NCBI RefSeq assembly: GCF_002892835.1
Contig: NZ_PJMB01000001.1
Span: forward strand, 701,008-765,007
Source of the DNA: Arthrobacter sp. AFG7.2
GTDB lineage: Bacteria; Actinomycetota; Actinomycetes; Actinomycetales; Micrococcaceae
Length of the DNA: 64,000 bases
Reading direction: 5' to 3'
The position numbers were made by a program, and so were the translations under genes. Below the pieces are notes generated by a model that was not told the DNA's origin, did not search any database, and saw only the letters and a program-made list of their open reading frames with translations. Shown here one piece after another: positions 37,624 through 46,453 of the stretch (the first letter of the stretch is position 1; each line of letters opens with the position of its first letter).

Positions 37624-39315
37624 CTAACGAAAGGCCGGCATTCCGCCAGAGATTCCGTCCCCTTCGAAAACGTTATCCGGACTTACGGTTACATCCTGAA
37701 TCGTACCGGAACCTTCTATACGGATCGATTGCATGTTGGGTGAGGTATATTTCTTTATCTGGTTCCCGCGAATATTAATGCGCGAAACGGTCCTGTCGGC
37801 GATATTCCAATTGATATGGATTGCCCAGAGCCGATTAGCAAGTGCCGTGCGGCCCACGTCTTCAATCGTATTATCCGCGATATCCACATCTTGGACAGGA
37901 ACGCTAAGGGAGTGATGAGGCTCAAAATTAATGCCATCACCTTGAAAATTCTTGATATAATTCCGGGCAACATTTGCGCCACTAACAGCGGTCAGGCGTA
38001 TACCATGATTGACTGCAGGCCGAGACCTGGTGTCATCAAAATAAATCGCATTGTCGGTGATAGCCAGGTTCTTCACCACCGTAGTCGTGGATGCAGCACG
38101 ATGATCTTGATAGATCCCGGCAATTTCAGAGCCGAATTCTCCGTACATCTGTATCGAGTTGTTCCTAATCGTAAGATCGCTATGGGTAAAAGGGGCCTTT
38201 GCCCAGATATTCACCCCGAGATTGGAGAGGTTACGAAAAATATTGTTTTGCCAAGTATTGCCAATACTGTTGATCACAGTTGAGACGGCATTAGCACCTG
38301 CAGTATAGTTTTCAATATAGTTATCCGCTACCAAGGTGCGACTCCCATGTATTTCCAATGCCGTCACAACGACAGTGTTGGGACTATTGGGGTTAATGGG
38401 CCGATCGTTCCAGAGTCGGTTACCTTTGATGAGTCCGCCGTCCGCCTGGACATAAATCGTGGATGTATCGTCCAGATTACGATTGCCAGAGATACCTGCC
38501 CCTGATCCGTGAAAACGGTTGTTGATAACTTTGGCATTAGAAGTTGAGGCGGGAGAAGTATTATTGCCTAAAACGATCGCACTCGGACCCGGCAAATTTT
38601 TAAAAAAGCAGTCCTGAATGGTGATATTGTCGCCCCGATCAACATAAACACCATAGGCATGCAGGATCGGAACGTTGGCAGGTTGCAGGTTTTTCGTACC
38701 ATTTCCGTCTAATTTAAAGTTCCGAAAAACTACATTATTTGTTGCCCCAGCTGCCGGCGGGGCGAATATCATATAGTCGTCGCCTCGTCCAACTTGGTTG
38801 TCGATCACTTTGATGACAGATTTCTCCCCATCACCAAAAAACGTGGTGTTACTTTGGTAAGTCAAGATGGCGCCGAACGCGCCCTGCCTACCAGCGATAA
38901 TGTAGGTCCCTGCCGGTACATAAACAGGCAGGTTCTGCGCTACCCCGGCATTTAATGCCTGCTGAATAGCTGCTGTATCGTCAGTTGCACCATCGCCTTT
39001 AGCGCCGTAATTTTGGACGTTTATGCTGGCCCATGGGATTGAGATAGGAGGGGCCAACCCGGACGAATTCGCGTCCCACCGAGCTAGTAAAATCGAGACA
39101 TCGAGTGTCTTTACCTTGGCATTGTGATCGACGCCCGCCGCTAGCTTACCCTTTCCTGGCAAGACGGATATATCGAATACGTCAACTTTTCCATCCTGGT
39201 TAATATCGCCCCGAACCGCAGGAGCGCATAAGACCATCAGCACGGCGCTGCATACGACCATCAGCAGAGCGACGCTAATATATGCGGATGACTTAGGTTT
39301 GAATTTCGGTCTCAC
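37624..39315 (-). CDS. Secreted dockerin-like / right-handed beta-helix (pectate-lyase-3) protein
   Basis: This 563-residue exported protein has a signal peptide (to about residue 36) and then a dockerin type I-like pair of EF-hand repeats: GDINQDGKVDVFDISVL, with all calcium ligands, and a degenerate DHNAKVKTLDVSILLARWD. The rest begins with INVQNYGAKGDGATDDTAAIQQAL, the hallmark of Pectate_lyase_3/GH28-like beta-helix proteins, and continues in parallel beta-helix repeats (NNSI, DNYIEN). It may cut or modify the EPS made by this cluster. Catalytic residues cannot be assigned with confidence. Confidence 0.9.
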   Translation of the reverse strand: MRPKFKPKSSAYISVALLMVVCSAVLMVLCAPAVRGDINQDGKVDVFDISVLPGKGKLAAGVDHNAKVKTLDVSILLARWDANSSGLAPPISIPWASINVQNYGAKGDGATDDTAAIQQALNAGVAQNLPVYVPAGTYIIAGRQGAFGAILTYQSNTTFFGDGEKSVIKVIDNQVGRGDDYMIFAPPAAGATNNVVFRNFKLDGNGTKNLQPANVPILHAYGVYVDRGDNITIQDCFFKNLPGPSAIVLGNNTSPASTSNAKVINNRFHGSGAGISGNRNLDDTSTIYVQADGGLIKGNRLWNDRPINPNSPNTVVVTALEIHGSRTLVADNYIENYTAGANAVSTVINSIGNTWQNNIFRNLSNLGVNIWAKAPFTHSDLTIRNNSIQMYGEFGSEIAGIYQDHRAASTTTVVKNLAITDNAIYFDDTRSRPAVNHGIRLTAVSGANVARNYIKNFQGDGINFEPHHSLSVPVQDVDIADNTIEDVGRTALANRLWAIHINWNIADRTVSRINIRGNQIKKYTSPNMQSIRIEGSGTIQDVTVSPDNVFEGDGISGGMPAFR

Positions 39316-40010
39316 GGGCAGTTTTTTTTCATCATCATTACCGTTACCGCTTTTCTATAACCACTGCAAAGAGTTTACGCTAAGGGGCAAGCCTGGCGCT
39401 AGGACGTGCTGCTAGACCTCTTTTCGGGCCTGCTGCGGTTGGCGGGTGATGAGTAGTCGCATCCTGGAGTGTGACGAGGCGGGGTCCGTAATCGGTCCGC
39501 TGTTTTCCCCACTGGCCACCATCGTGCGGCTTCACCAGCGCCGTGGAGCTCTCCCTACGCCTCACGAGCCCCGACGAACTACTTCAAACTGGGCCACGAT
39601 CTGCCTGACCATGCCATAGGGATGTTCGCGAGGCGGTCTGGCTTCCAAGCTTCACATCGCCACCGACAGCGAAGGATGCTCATGGCCGTCCTGTCGGCCG
39701 GCAAATTAACGACACGACTATGCTGGCCGCCACCCTCAAGCAGATCAGAGTTCCATGCAGCGGCCGGGGAAGGCCCGAATCCGTCCTCGCGGACAGGGCC
39801 GCACCGTCCTCAAACGGGGAGTTACCCAGCTCAAAATCTGACGGGGTTTCACCGAAATCCGACAAAACAGCACGCAACTACCCCGCCGGCGTTCAGCTCC
39901 CGCCTCGCTCGGGTTGGCGGAAATCAAGCTTTAGCAATAGGCCCTGTGGACGTTTAGGCGCATCCTTGAGTAGGTCATCGAAATCCAAAATACAATTGCG
40001 AGTGCTGGAT
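39316..40010. other. Intergenic stretch at the right edge of EPS island I
   Basis: Apart from the IS5 relic at 39630-39960 I see no gene. The first 60 bases are AT-rich and probably hold the promoter of the beta-helix gene. The remainder is high-GC decayed sequence. GC3 returns to core values in the E2 gene that follows. Confidence 0.5.
39630..39960 (+). pseudogene. IS5-family transposase remnant
   Basis: In alternating frames the plus strand encodes GGLASKLHIATDSEGCSWPS, then MLAATLKQIRVPCSGRGRPE with VLADRA. These resemble the IS5 blocks GGLTTKIHxxxDxxG, NDxxxLxxxLxxIRVPR.GRGRPR and VxADKGY. Several frameshifts and stops are present. The end reaches to within 50 bases of the E2 gene stop. 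Confidence 0.75.
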
Positions 40011-41531
40011 TCAGATGTCTACCAGGAGGCTGGTCGGGTTTTCGATAGCGTCGGCCACGAAGCGGAGGAAGCCGGCTGCCGTGCCGCCGTCGCAGACGCG
40101 GTGGTCGAACGTCAGCGTCAGCTCGGTGACTTTGCGGACCGCGAGCCCGCCGTTCACCACCCACGGCCTGTCGATGATCCGGCCCACGCCCAGGATGGCC
40201 ACCTCAGGGTGGTTGATGATCGCCGCGGACCCGTCCACGTTGAACACCCCGTAGTTGTTCAGCGTGAAGGTGCCGCTGCCCAGTTCGGTGGGGGTCGCCT
40301 TGCCCTGACGCGCGACGTCGGTGAGCCGGCGGATCTCCGCGTCCAGTTCGCGCGCACTCAGCTTCTCGGCCGCGCGGACGGACGGGACCACCAGGCCCCG
40401 GTCGGTCTGGGCCGCGATGCCCAGGTTGACGCCGTCGAACGAGACGATTTCCTGCGAGCCGTCCTCGGCGGTTTCGATCCGCGTGTTCAGCTCCGGGTAC
40501 TTCTTGAGCCCCGCGGTGACAAACCGGGCAATGAACGCGAGCAGCCCGGGCACCTGGGAGCTTCCGCTCTTGAGTCCCTCGCGAAGTTCCAGAAGCGCCG
40601 TGGCGTCCACGTCCACCCAAACCGTCGCCTCCGGAATTTCCGAACGGCTGCGCGCCATGTTGGCCGCAACGGCTTTGCGCACTCCGCGGACCGGTGTCCG
40701 GGCGGCGATGGGCAAACCGGTCCGGGCATCAGCGCCAGTCGCCGGAGCCTGTGCGGCTTCCGGGCTTATCGCGGGCTCTGCCACCGGGGCCTTGGGGGTT
40801 TCAACGGGCTCAACCACCGGAGCATGTATGGCCTTCTCCACGTCGCGGCGCATAATCAGCCCGCCCTCGCCGGAACCGGGCAGGTCGCCGAGATCGACGC
40901 CGTGTTCCCGCGCCATCCGACGGACCAGCGGTGAGATGACGGCACCGAGTTTCCCGGGGACGCGCGTGCGGAGGAGCGAAAGGTCCACGTCGGCATCCGC
41001 CGCCGGACCGCCGTCGGCCGCTCCATCCTCCAACGGAAGGGTGCTGACAGAGCCGGAAACAGATGACTTCCGTGCCCGCGTCCGCCGGGCAACGCCATGG
41101 CCGCCCGGGGTGCCGTACCCGATCAGCACATTGCCGGACCCGGCTTTCTCTTCCTCGCGGTAGCTTTCCGCCTCGGCCTGGGCAGGGGCGGTGACAGGAG
41201 CCGGGGCGTCACCAAGCTCGGTTTCGGCGGGTTCCACCTCAGGCTCGGCCGGCTCAGCAACCGGGGCAGCAGCACCAGCACCCACCGAAACAGGTGTCAC
41301 CGAAATCAAAGGCTTCCCAACATCCAGCGTCTCCCCCGGCTGCCCGTGCAGCTCGGCCACAATCCCGGCATAGGGAGAAGGCACCTCCACCGTGGACTTG
41401 GCGGTCTCCACCTCGGCAATCGGCTGGTCAACAGTGATCGTGTCCCCCACGGCAACATGCCAGGACACCAGCTCCGCTTCGGTGAGGCCTTCGCCCAGGT
41501 CCGGCAATAAAAACACGCGTGCTTCACTCAT
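40011..41531 (-). CDS. bkdC: 2-oxoacid dehydrogenase E2 (dihydrolipoamide acyltransferase)
   Basis: A 506-residue E2 from the ATG at 41531, 2 bases past the E1beta stop with GGGAG upstream. One lipoyl domain (residues 1-77, lipoyl Lys45 in ETAKSTVEV) is followed by a long Ala/Pro/Glu linker. An E1/E3-binding domain (SPLVRRMAREHGVDLGDLPG) and the catalytic acyltransferase domain come next, with its active-site DHRVCDGG near the C-terminus. It forms the core of the branched-chain (or pyruvate-type) dehydrogenase complex and passes acyl groups to CoA. E3 is not in the window. Confidence 0.93.
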   Translation of the reverse strand: MSEARVFLLPDLGEGLTEAELVSWHVAVGDTITVDQPIAEVETAKSTVEVPSPYAGIVAELHGQPGETLDVGKPLISVTPVSVGAGAAAPVAEPAEPEVEPAETELGDAPAPVTAPAQAEAESYREEEKAGSGNVLIGYGTPGGHGVARRTRARKSSVSGSVSTLPLEDGAADGGPAADADVDLSLLRTRVPGKLGAVISPLVRRMAREHGVDLGDLPGSGEGGLIMRRDVEKAIHAPVVEPVETPKAPVAEPAISPEAAQAPATGADARTGLPIAARTPVRGVRKAVAANMARSRSEIPEATVWVDVDATALLELREGLKSGSSQVPGLLAFIARFVTAGLKKYPELNTRIETAEDGSQEIVSFDGVNLGIAAQTDRGLVVPSVRAAEKLSARELDAEIRRLTDVARQGKATPTELGSGTFTLNNYGVFNVDGSAAIINHPEVAILGVGRIIDRPWVVNGGLAVRKVTELTLTFDHRVCDGGTAAGFLRFVADAIENPTSLLVDI

Positions 41532-41533
41532 GG

Positions 41534-42646
41534 TCAGTTCTCCCACTGAAGGTCGTCGACGGCGTCGAGGATGCGGTCCACGCCGGGCAGGTAATACTTC
41601 TCAAGCTTCGGGGCCGGGTAGGGGATGTCGAACCCGGTGACGCGGCGGATGGGGGCGGCCAGGTGGTGGAAGCAGCGTTCCTGGACCCGGGCCACGATCT
41701 CGGAGGACACGGACGCGAATCCGTGCGCTTCGGCGATCACCACGGCCCGGCCGGTCTTGCGCACGGACTCGCAGACGGTCGCGTCGTCGAACGGGACGAT
41801 GGTCCGCACGTCGATGACTTCCAGTGAGCGCCCTTCCAGCGCGGCGGCCTCGGCGGCGGCGAGAGCGGTGGGGACGGACGGGCCGTAGGCAATCAGGGTG
41901 GCGTCGGTGCCGGGACGGGCGACGGCGGCACGCCCCTCCGAAGAAGAGCCCGCCGAGGCAGCGGCAGCGTGAGCGGACCGCAGCTCAGCCAGGTCCACCA
42001 GGTCCTTGGACCAGTAGAGCTTCTTCGGCTCCATGAACACCACGGGATCGTCCGAGTCGATGGCCTCGCGGAGCATCCGGTAGCCGTCCGCCACGGTGGC
42101 CGGGGTGAACACCTTGAGGCCGGCGGTGTGGGCGTAGTAGGACTCGGAGGAGTCGCAGTGGTGCTCCACTCCCCCGATGCCGCCGCCGTAGGGGATCCGG
42201 ATCACCATGGGCAGCTTGACCGCCCCGCGGGTCCGGTTGTGCATCTTGGCCACGTGGCTGATGATCTGCTCGAACGCCGGGTAGGCGAACGCGTCGAACT
42301 GCATCTCGATCACCGGACGCATCCCGTTCATGGCCATGCCCACGGCCATGCCCACAATCCCGGACTCGGCCAGCGGGGTGTCGAAGCAGCGCTGCTCGCC
42401 GAAGATGGCGGTGAGCCCGTCAGTAATGCGGAACACCCCGCCCAGCAAGCCGACGTCCTCGCCGAACACCAGGACGGAGGAATCGGCGTGCATCGCGTCT
42501 GCCAGGGCAGTGTTGAGCGCCTTGGCCATGGTCACCGGCTGCGGCCCGGATGCCTCGGACAAAGCGGCGGCGGACGCGGCGGCCCGAGCAGTGGCGGCAG
42601 ATACGTTGCCGTTGGCCTCGGATGAGGTGGTGATGGTGGTGCTCAT
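41534..42646 (-). CDS. bkdB: 2-oxoacid dehydrogenase E1 beta subunit
   Basis: This 370-residue protein is a transketolase-like E1 beta subunit. It shows LVFGEDVGLLGGVFRITDGL, the ADAMHAD segment and DTPLAESGIVGMAVGMAMNG, then the C-terminal domain with LEVIDVRTIVPFDDATVCESVRKTGR. It pairs with E1 alpha to decarboxylate a 2-oxoacid with thiamine diphosphate. It overlaps the E1alpha stop by 4 bases (ATGA at 42643-42646). About 25 extra residues at the N-terminus are Ala-rich. The branched-chain assignment is favoured by the nearby Lrp regulator, but pyruvate is not excluded. Confidence 0.93.
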   Translation of the reverse strand: MSTTITTSSEANGNVSAATARAAASAAALSEASGPQPVTMAKALNTALADAMHADSSVLVFGEDVGLLGGVFRITDGLTAIFGEQRCFDTPLAESGIVGMAVGMAMNGMRPVIEMQFDAFAYPAFEQIISHVAKMHNRTRGAVKLPMVIRIPYGGGIGGVEHHCDSSESYYAHTAGLKVFTPATVADGYRMLREAIDSDDPVVFMEPKKLYWSKDLVDLAELRSAHAAAASAGSSSEGRAAVARPGTDATLIAYGPSVPTALAAAEAAALEGRSLEVIDVRTIVPFDDATVCESVRKTGRAVVIAEAHGFASVSSEIVARVQERCFHHLAAPIRRVTGFDIPYPAPKLEKYYLPGVDRILDAVDDLQWEN

Positions 42647-43860
42647 TTGCCGGCCTCCTCGGTAGATGCGTCGCGGGCGAGTTCGTCGGCGAGCAGGGCG
42701 GACTGTTCCTTCAACTGCGGAGTCGGCGCCGAGAAGACGTGCCGGAAGAGCTCCTGCGGGTCCACGGGAACGTCCTCGCTGAGGCCGTCACGCAGCTGGG
42801 TGGCAACTGCTTCCGCCTTCTCGCGGATCCGCGCCTCGCCGTCGTCGTCCAACAAACCGCGGTCCGTCAGGTAGGTCCGCATCCGGTTCACCGGATCCTT
42901 CGCCCGCCACTCGGCAACTTCGGAGCTTTCCCGGTAGCGGGTGTCGTCGTCGGCATTCGTGTGGGCCTGCATGCGGTAGGTGTTGGCTTCGATGAGCAGG
43001 GGGCCGGAGCCTTCCCGGGCGAGCTTCACGGCGCGGTCCAGGACGGCGAGGAGCGCGACGACGTCGTTGCCGTCCACGCGTTCGCCGGCCATGCCGTAGC
43101 CCACGGCCTTGTGCGCGAGCGACGGCGCCACGGACTGGTGCGCCAGCGGCACCGAGATGGCGTACTTGTTGTTCTGGACGAAGAAGATGACGGGCAGGTG
43201 GAAGACGGCGGCGAAGTTCAGGGCTTCGTGGAAGTCGCCTTCGCTGGTGGCGCCGTCGCCGCACATGGCCAGCACCACGGTGTCCTCGCCGCGGAGCTTG
43301 GCGGCGTGGGCAACGCCGACGGCGTGGAGCAGCTGGGTGGTCAGCGGCGTGCACTGGATCCCCACTTTGTGCTCGAGCGGATCAAAGCCGCCGTGCCAGT
43401 CGCCGCGGAAGATGGTCATCACCTGGACGGGGTCCACGCCGCGGGTCATCACGGCGACGGCGTCGCGGTAGGTGGGGAACATCCAGTCGCCGTCGGAGAG
43501 GCACAAGGCGGCCGCCACCTGGCAGGCTTCCTGGCCATGGCTGGAGGGGTACACAGCCATCCGGCCCTGCCGGACGAGTGCGGAGTTCTGGTCATTGACA
43601 CGGCGGCCGACGACGAGCTGCTCGTACGCGGCCAGGAGTTCCTCATCGCCGGGCAAGGGGTATTCGTGGCCGGGTTCGGTGCCCTGCTCGCCTTCAGGGA
43701 GGAGCCGGCCGTCCGGGTCCACCATCTCGATCTGGTGCCGGGCCGGCAGCATGTAATCCTCGGCCGTGATGCCGAACTTCGTGGCAGTTTGGCTGAGGGC
43801 GTCCTCGGTAGGTGCCTTGCTGGTTTGGTCCGGCGCGGTGTGGTTCGCGGAGATCGTCAT
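42643..43860 (-). CDS. bkdA: 2-oxoacid dehydrogenase E1 alpha subunit
   Basis: A 405-residue thiamine-diphosphate enzyme subunit. The TPP-binding motif runs from GDGATSEGDFHEALNFAAVF to NNKYAISVP. YRDAVAVMTRG and the later THTNADDDTRYR-like phosphorylation-loop region are also typical. It is the first gene of the E1alpha-E1beta-E2 operon. The oxidative decarboxylation of branched-chain 2-oxoacids gives acyl-CoA primers for iso/anteiso fatty acids, the main lipids of this group. Its upstream region (43961-44010) is a near copy of the lrp 5' region. Confidence 0.93.
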   Translation of the reverse strand: MTISANHTAPDQTSKAPTEDALSQTATKFGITAEDYMLPARHQIEMVDPDGRLLPEGEQGTEPGHEYPLPGDEELLAAYEQLVVGRRVNDQNSALVRQGRMAVYPSSHGQEACQVAAALCLSDGDWMFPTYRDAVAVMTRGVDPVQVMTIFRGDWHGGFDPLEHKVGIQCTPLTTQLLHAVGVAHAAKLRGEDTVVLAMCGDGATSEGDFHEALNFAAVFHLPVIFFVQNNKYAISVPLAHQSVAPSLAHKAVGYGMAGERVDGNDVVALLAVLDRAVKLAREGSGPLLIEANTYRMQAHTNADDDTRYRESSEVAEWRAKDPVNRMRTYLTDRGLLDDDGEARIREKAEAVATQLRDGLSEDVPVDPQELFRHVFSAPTPQLKEQSALLADELARDASTEEAGK

Positions 43861-43960
43861 CGTTCCGTCCTTCTGTTGCCACTATTACTCCCCAGTATCC
43901 GCCAAGGGCAGGTTTCGTATCCAGCATCTTGCGGAATCGTGGAGAAGCTGCACAATTAGC

Positions 43961-44035
43961 CCAGTTCTGGAAGACGAACTGCAAGTGTGAGCCACGTTAC
44001 GGACGGCGCTTGTGGACAAATTGGCGGTACGGGGC
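43961..44035. promoter_or_regulatory. bkd upstream block duplicated from (or shared with) lrp
   Basis: GACGAACTGCAAG, TGTGAGCCACGTTAC and GGACGGCGCTTG at 43973-44013 align with GACGAATTGTAGAAGTGAGC, CAGCTTACTGACGG and GGGCCTTG at 45888-45928, just before the Lrp start, and a weaker match extends to CCCAGTTCTGG. It contains the likely bkd promoter or Lrp site. The block may mark the place where an ancestral lrp-bkd divergent pair was split. Confidence 0.5.
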
Positions 44036-44046
44036 GCCGGGGGTTG

Positions 44047-44457
44047 CTAGGGAGCCGGCGGGGGCGGGTCTACCGGCACGTCGGAGCGCCACGGGGTGCG
44101 CCACTCGGCAGCCTCCCAGCCCTCCATGATGTAGATCCGCTCGTGCGCAACCCTGTCGCCCCTGAATTCCAGGAGGTTGACGCTGAAGAGCCAAGGGGCG
44201 CCGTCGTAACTAATCATGTTCTCCACCACCACCAGGCCGGCACGGTGGGTGATGCGGCGGGTATGAAACTTCAGCTGCGCCGGGTACCGCCGCCGCCATT
44301 CGCGGAAGTTCTCCACGCCTTCAAAACGTTCGCCGGACTGCGGGAACTCGAGCACGGCGTTGTCATGGTAAATCTCGTGGGAGATGTCCTCGTCCTTGCC
44401 TGAGTACTCCCAGTGGCGCCGCAGGGCCTGCAGGAGGTCCGCCTCTTCGAGCATCAT
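44047..44457 (-). CDS. SnoaL/NTF2-like protein
   Basis: A 136-residue single-domain protein with the cone-shaped NTF2/SnoaL fold, as judged from SHEIYHDNAVLEFPQSGERFEGVENFREW and the VVVENMISYDG...SVNLLEFRGDRVAHERIYIMEGWEAAEW strand pattern, which is typical for nuclear transport factor 2 family enzymes or binding proteins. Substrate unknown. It stands between the bkd operon and the ArsR-ANTAR gene, divergent from the latter. An ATG one codon downstream is an equal start. Confidence 0.85.
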   Translation of the reverse strand: MMLEEADLLQALRRHWEYSGKDEDISHEIYHDNAVLEFPQSGERFEGVENFREWRRRYPAQLKFHTRRITHRAGLVVVENMISYDGAPWLFSVNLLEFRGDRVAHERIYIMEGWEAAEWRTPWRSDVPVDPPPPAP

Positions 44458-44612
44458 CGCCTCCTACAACTCGGGGAACCAAGCGTAACGCCGGGCTCCC
44501 GCTCCTGAACAGACGCCAAAAATCGCCGCCAGATGCGCGAACTGGCGCTGATGGGAAATACTGCCGATCACGACATTTCAGGGCGCGGAACCGGTTTACG
44601 GAGGATAATGGC

Positions 44613-45251
44613 GTGCAGGCCCTACAGGGAGCAAAAGGCATGGACAGTTATGGCATTGGCAGCGAGGGCTACCAGGTTCTCGCAGGCGAACAGCCCGACG
44701 GCGGCGCTGGCGCCTCGATGTCCGCTGCCTCAGACGTGTTCAAGGCCGTGGCCCATCCGGCACGGGCGCAGATCCTGGAGATGCTCTCCAAGGGCGAGTG
44801 CACCATCCCGCAGTTGTGCCAGGGCACGGGCGTGAAGGCCACGCATTTGTCCCGGCACCTTGCCCAGATGCGCGGGGAGCACCTCATTCAGTGCCGAAGG
44901 TCCGAGGGCAGGCTCCTCTATCGGCTGGCCTACCCGGAAGTAGCAGAGCTGCTCGCCGCTGCCCGGTCCGTGCTTGAGGCCCGGACTGCGGCCGCCGTCT
45001 CTTCCCTGCTGCCCGTCGCGGAAGAACAGTTATCCACGGACCTCCGGGCCGAACAGTTCCGGGGCCCAACCACGGCACTGGTATCGCGTTCGGTCATCGC
45101 GGACGCAACCCAGTCGGTGGCCGCACGAACCGGATGCACTCCGGACGCAGCAGTGGCACAGCTGATCGCCACAGCACGCAGCCGCGGTTTTACCCTGCTT
45201 CAAGCGGCTTTGGAGGAACTTCGCGGCGGACCGGAAGCCGATACAGACTGA
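44613..45251 (+). CDS. ArsR-type HTH fused to a C-terminal ANTAR-like domain
   Basis: A 212-residue regulator from a GTG with GGAGG 8 bases ahead (an ATG at 44640 with GGGAG is the alternative). Residues about 40-120 are an ArsR-type winged helix: VFKAVAHPARAQILEML, then CTIPQLCQGTGVKATHLSRH and GRLLYRLAYPEV. The last 50 residues (SRSVIADATQSVAARTGCTP followed by DAAVAQLIATARSRGFTLLQ and AALEEL) follow the ANTAR RNA-binding pattern SRxVIxxAxGxLxxRxGCxxDxAxxxL. The protein may bind both DNA and RNA. No cognate two-component kinase is adjacent. Domain calls are from pattern; the ANTAR match is good but lacks the usual KG pair. Confidence 0.82.
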   Translation: MQALQGAKGMDSYGIGSEGYQVLAGEQPDGGAGASMSAASDVFKAVAHPARAQILEMLSKGECTIPQLCQGTGVKATHLSRHLAQMRGEHLIQCRRSEGRLLYRLAYPEVAELLAAARSVLEARTAAAVSSLLPVAEEQLSTDLRAEQFRGPTTALVSRSVIADATQSVAARTGCTPDAAVAQLIATARSRGFTLLQAALEELRGGPEADTD

Positions 45252-45580
45252 TCCCGGTGGACGTGGGGCACCCGCCCCTGCCGGGAGACGCAGGCGGCCG
45301 CCGGTGCCTCTAGCGGTAATGATTCGGGATGTTTGGAAAATCCCTTGACCTCTCCACCTGGGAGGACCACACTCATGGGGACGCAATTGACGAAAACGTC
45401 TTTTTGTCACTGCTTGAAAGCATCTTTTCCGCTCGGACAGGGGGAAGACTCCGCACCATGTGGATAGGGACTTTCCCTTGATGGGGGCTTATGGTGCGGC
45501 GATGGACGTGGAGGGGACAGCGTGGTCCCCTCCACCGCTCATTCACCTTCACAAAACAATTACAAAGAGTGGGGTCTGTA

Positions 45581-45811
45581 GTGGGCATTGATATGGTGTG
45601 GGACCAGCTGGAGCCGGAAACGCGGCAGTGGCTGGTGGACAACCCCGGGTGCATGATCCTTCCCCGGTCCGTGGTGGCAGCGATCTCCAAGGCCACCGGA
45701 GACCAACTGGACCAGGACCGGCACGGTGAGAGCGCCCTCTCCCCCAGCGACATAGAGTTCATCCGCAACGCTGCGGAACTCCAGGACGCCGATAGCCGCA
45801 AGTCCTCGTAG
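45581..45811 (+). CDS. Small hypothetical protein (76 aa)
   Basis: From the GTG at 45581 this reads as a 76-residue acidic helical protein: WDQLEPETRQWLVDNPGCMI, then LPRSVVAAISKATG and ALSPSDIEFIRNAAE. No family is named, but its codon bias is strong, and proteins like it seem typical of Arthrobacter. The upstream frame to 45491 is unlikely to be translated. It lies between the ANTAR gene and lrp. Confidence 0.65.
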   Translation: MGIDMVWDQLEPETRQWLVDNPGCMILPRSVVAAISKATGDQLDQDRHGESALSPSDIEFIRNAAELQDADSRKSS

Positions 45812-45935
45812 CGGCGCTTTCTGCCCTGTTTTGTATCCCCGCTCGCATTGAACGTTCAGAAGTTGGTTCGTCCGCCCTACACTGGGAGACGAATTGTAGA
45901 AGTGAGCCAGCTTACTGACGGGGGCCTTGGGCAAC

Positions 45936-46400
45936 GTGGCAGCAAGGGATGCCGGGACTGAACCCGTCCCGTTGGACGATATTGACCGCAAAATCATTTC
46001 CGAGCTCACCCGGGACGGGCGCATGTCCGTCACCCAGGTGGCGGAGAACGTTCACATCTCCCGCGCGCATGCCTACACCCGGATCGCCCGGCTCACCGGC
46101 GAAGGCGTGCTGTCCAGGTTCACCGCGCTCGTGGACCCGATCAAGGCAGGCCTCCGGTCCTCCGCGTACGTAACGCTGAAGCTGAAGCAGGACGCCTGGC
46201 GCGAACTCCGTGACCAGCTCGGCGCCATCCCCGAGGTCCACCACGTGGCCCTGGTGGGCGGCGACTTCGACGTGATCCTGCTGGTCCGGGCCGTAGACAA
46301 CATCGACCTGCGAAGGGTCATCTTCGACCAGCTGCAGTCCATGCCGGGCGTGCTGGATACCCAGACGTTCCTGGTGTTCGAGGACCTGGATACGCGGTAG
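45936..46400 (+). CDS. Lrp/AsnC-family regulator (probable bkd regulator)
   Basis: A 154-residue Lrp/AsnC protein. The N-terminal HTH (DIDRKIISELTRDGRMSVTQ, VAENVHISRAHAYTRIARL) binds DNA; the C-terminal RAM domain (LGAIPEVHHVALVGGDFDVILLV) binds amino acids and sets oligomer state. I use the GTG at 45936; a TTG at 45927 is possible. Lrp proteins next to bkd genes (BkdR) activate them in response to branched-chain amino acids, and the shared promoter block at 43961 supports that here. Confidence 0.9.
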   Translation: MAARDAGTEPVPLDDIDRKIISELTRDGRMSVTQVAENVHISRAHAYTRIARLTGEGVLSRFTALVDPIKAGLRSSAYVTLKLKQDAWRELRDQLGAIPEVHHVALVGGDFDVILLVRAVDNIDLRRVIFDQLQSMPGVLDTQTFLVFEDLDTR

Positions 46401-46453
46401 CCTGGCCCGCCGCGGGCCCAGCCAAGCAGCCCGCGGCAAGTCAGACAAATGCC

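Noticed and set aside
42739..43959. 406-residue plus-strand frame opposite E1 alpha
   Set aside because: Val/Gly/His-rich antisense translation typical of shadows; E1 alpha is certain.
45329..45481. 50-codon ORF between the ANTAR gene and the 76-aa hypothetical
   Set aside because: It has an ATG and reasonable composition (MFGKSLDLSTWEDHTHGDAI...), but no ribosome site or relative that I recognise; too weak to list as a gene.
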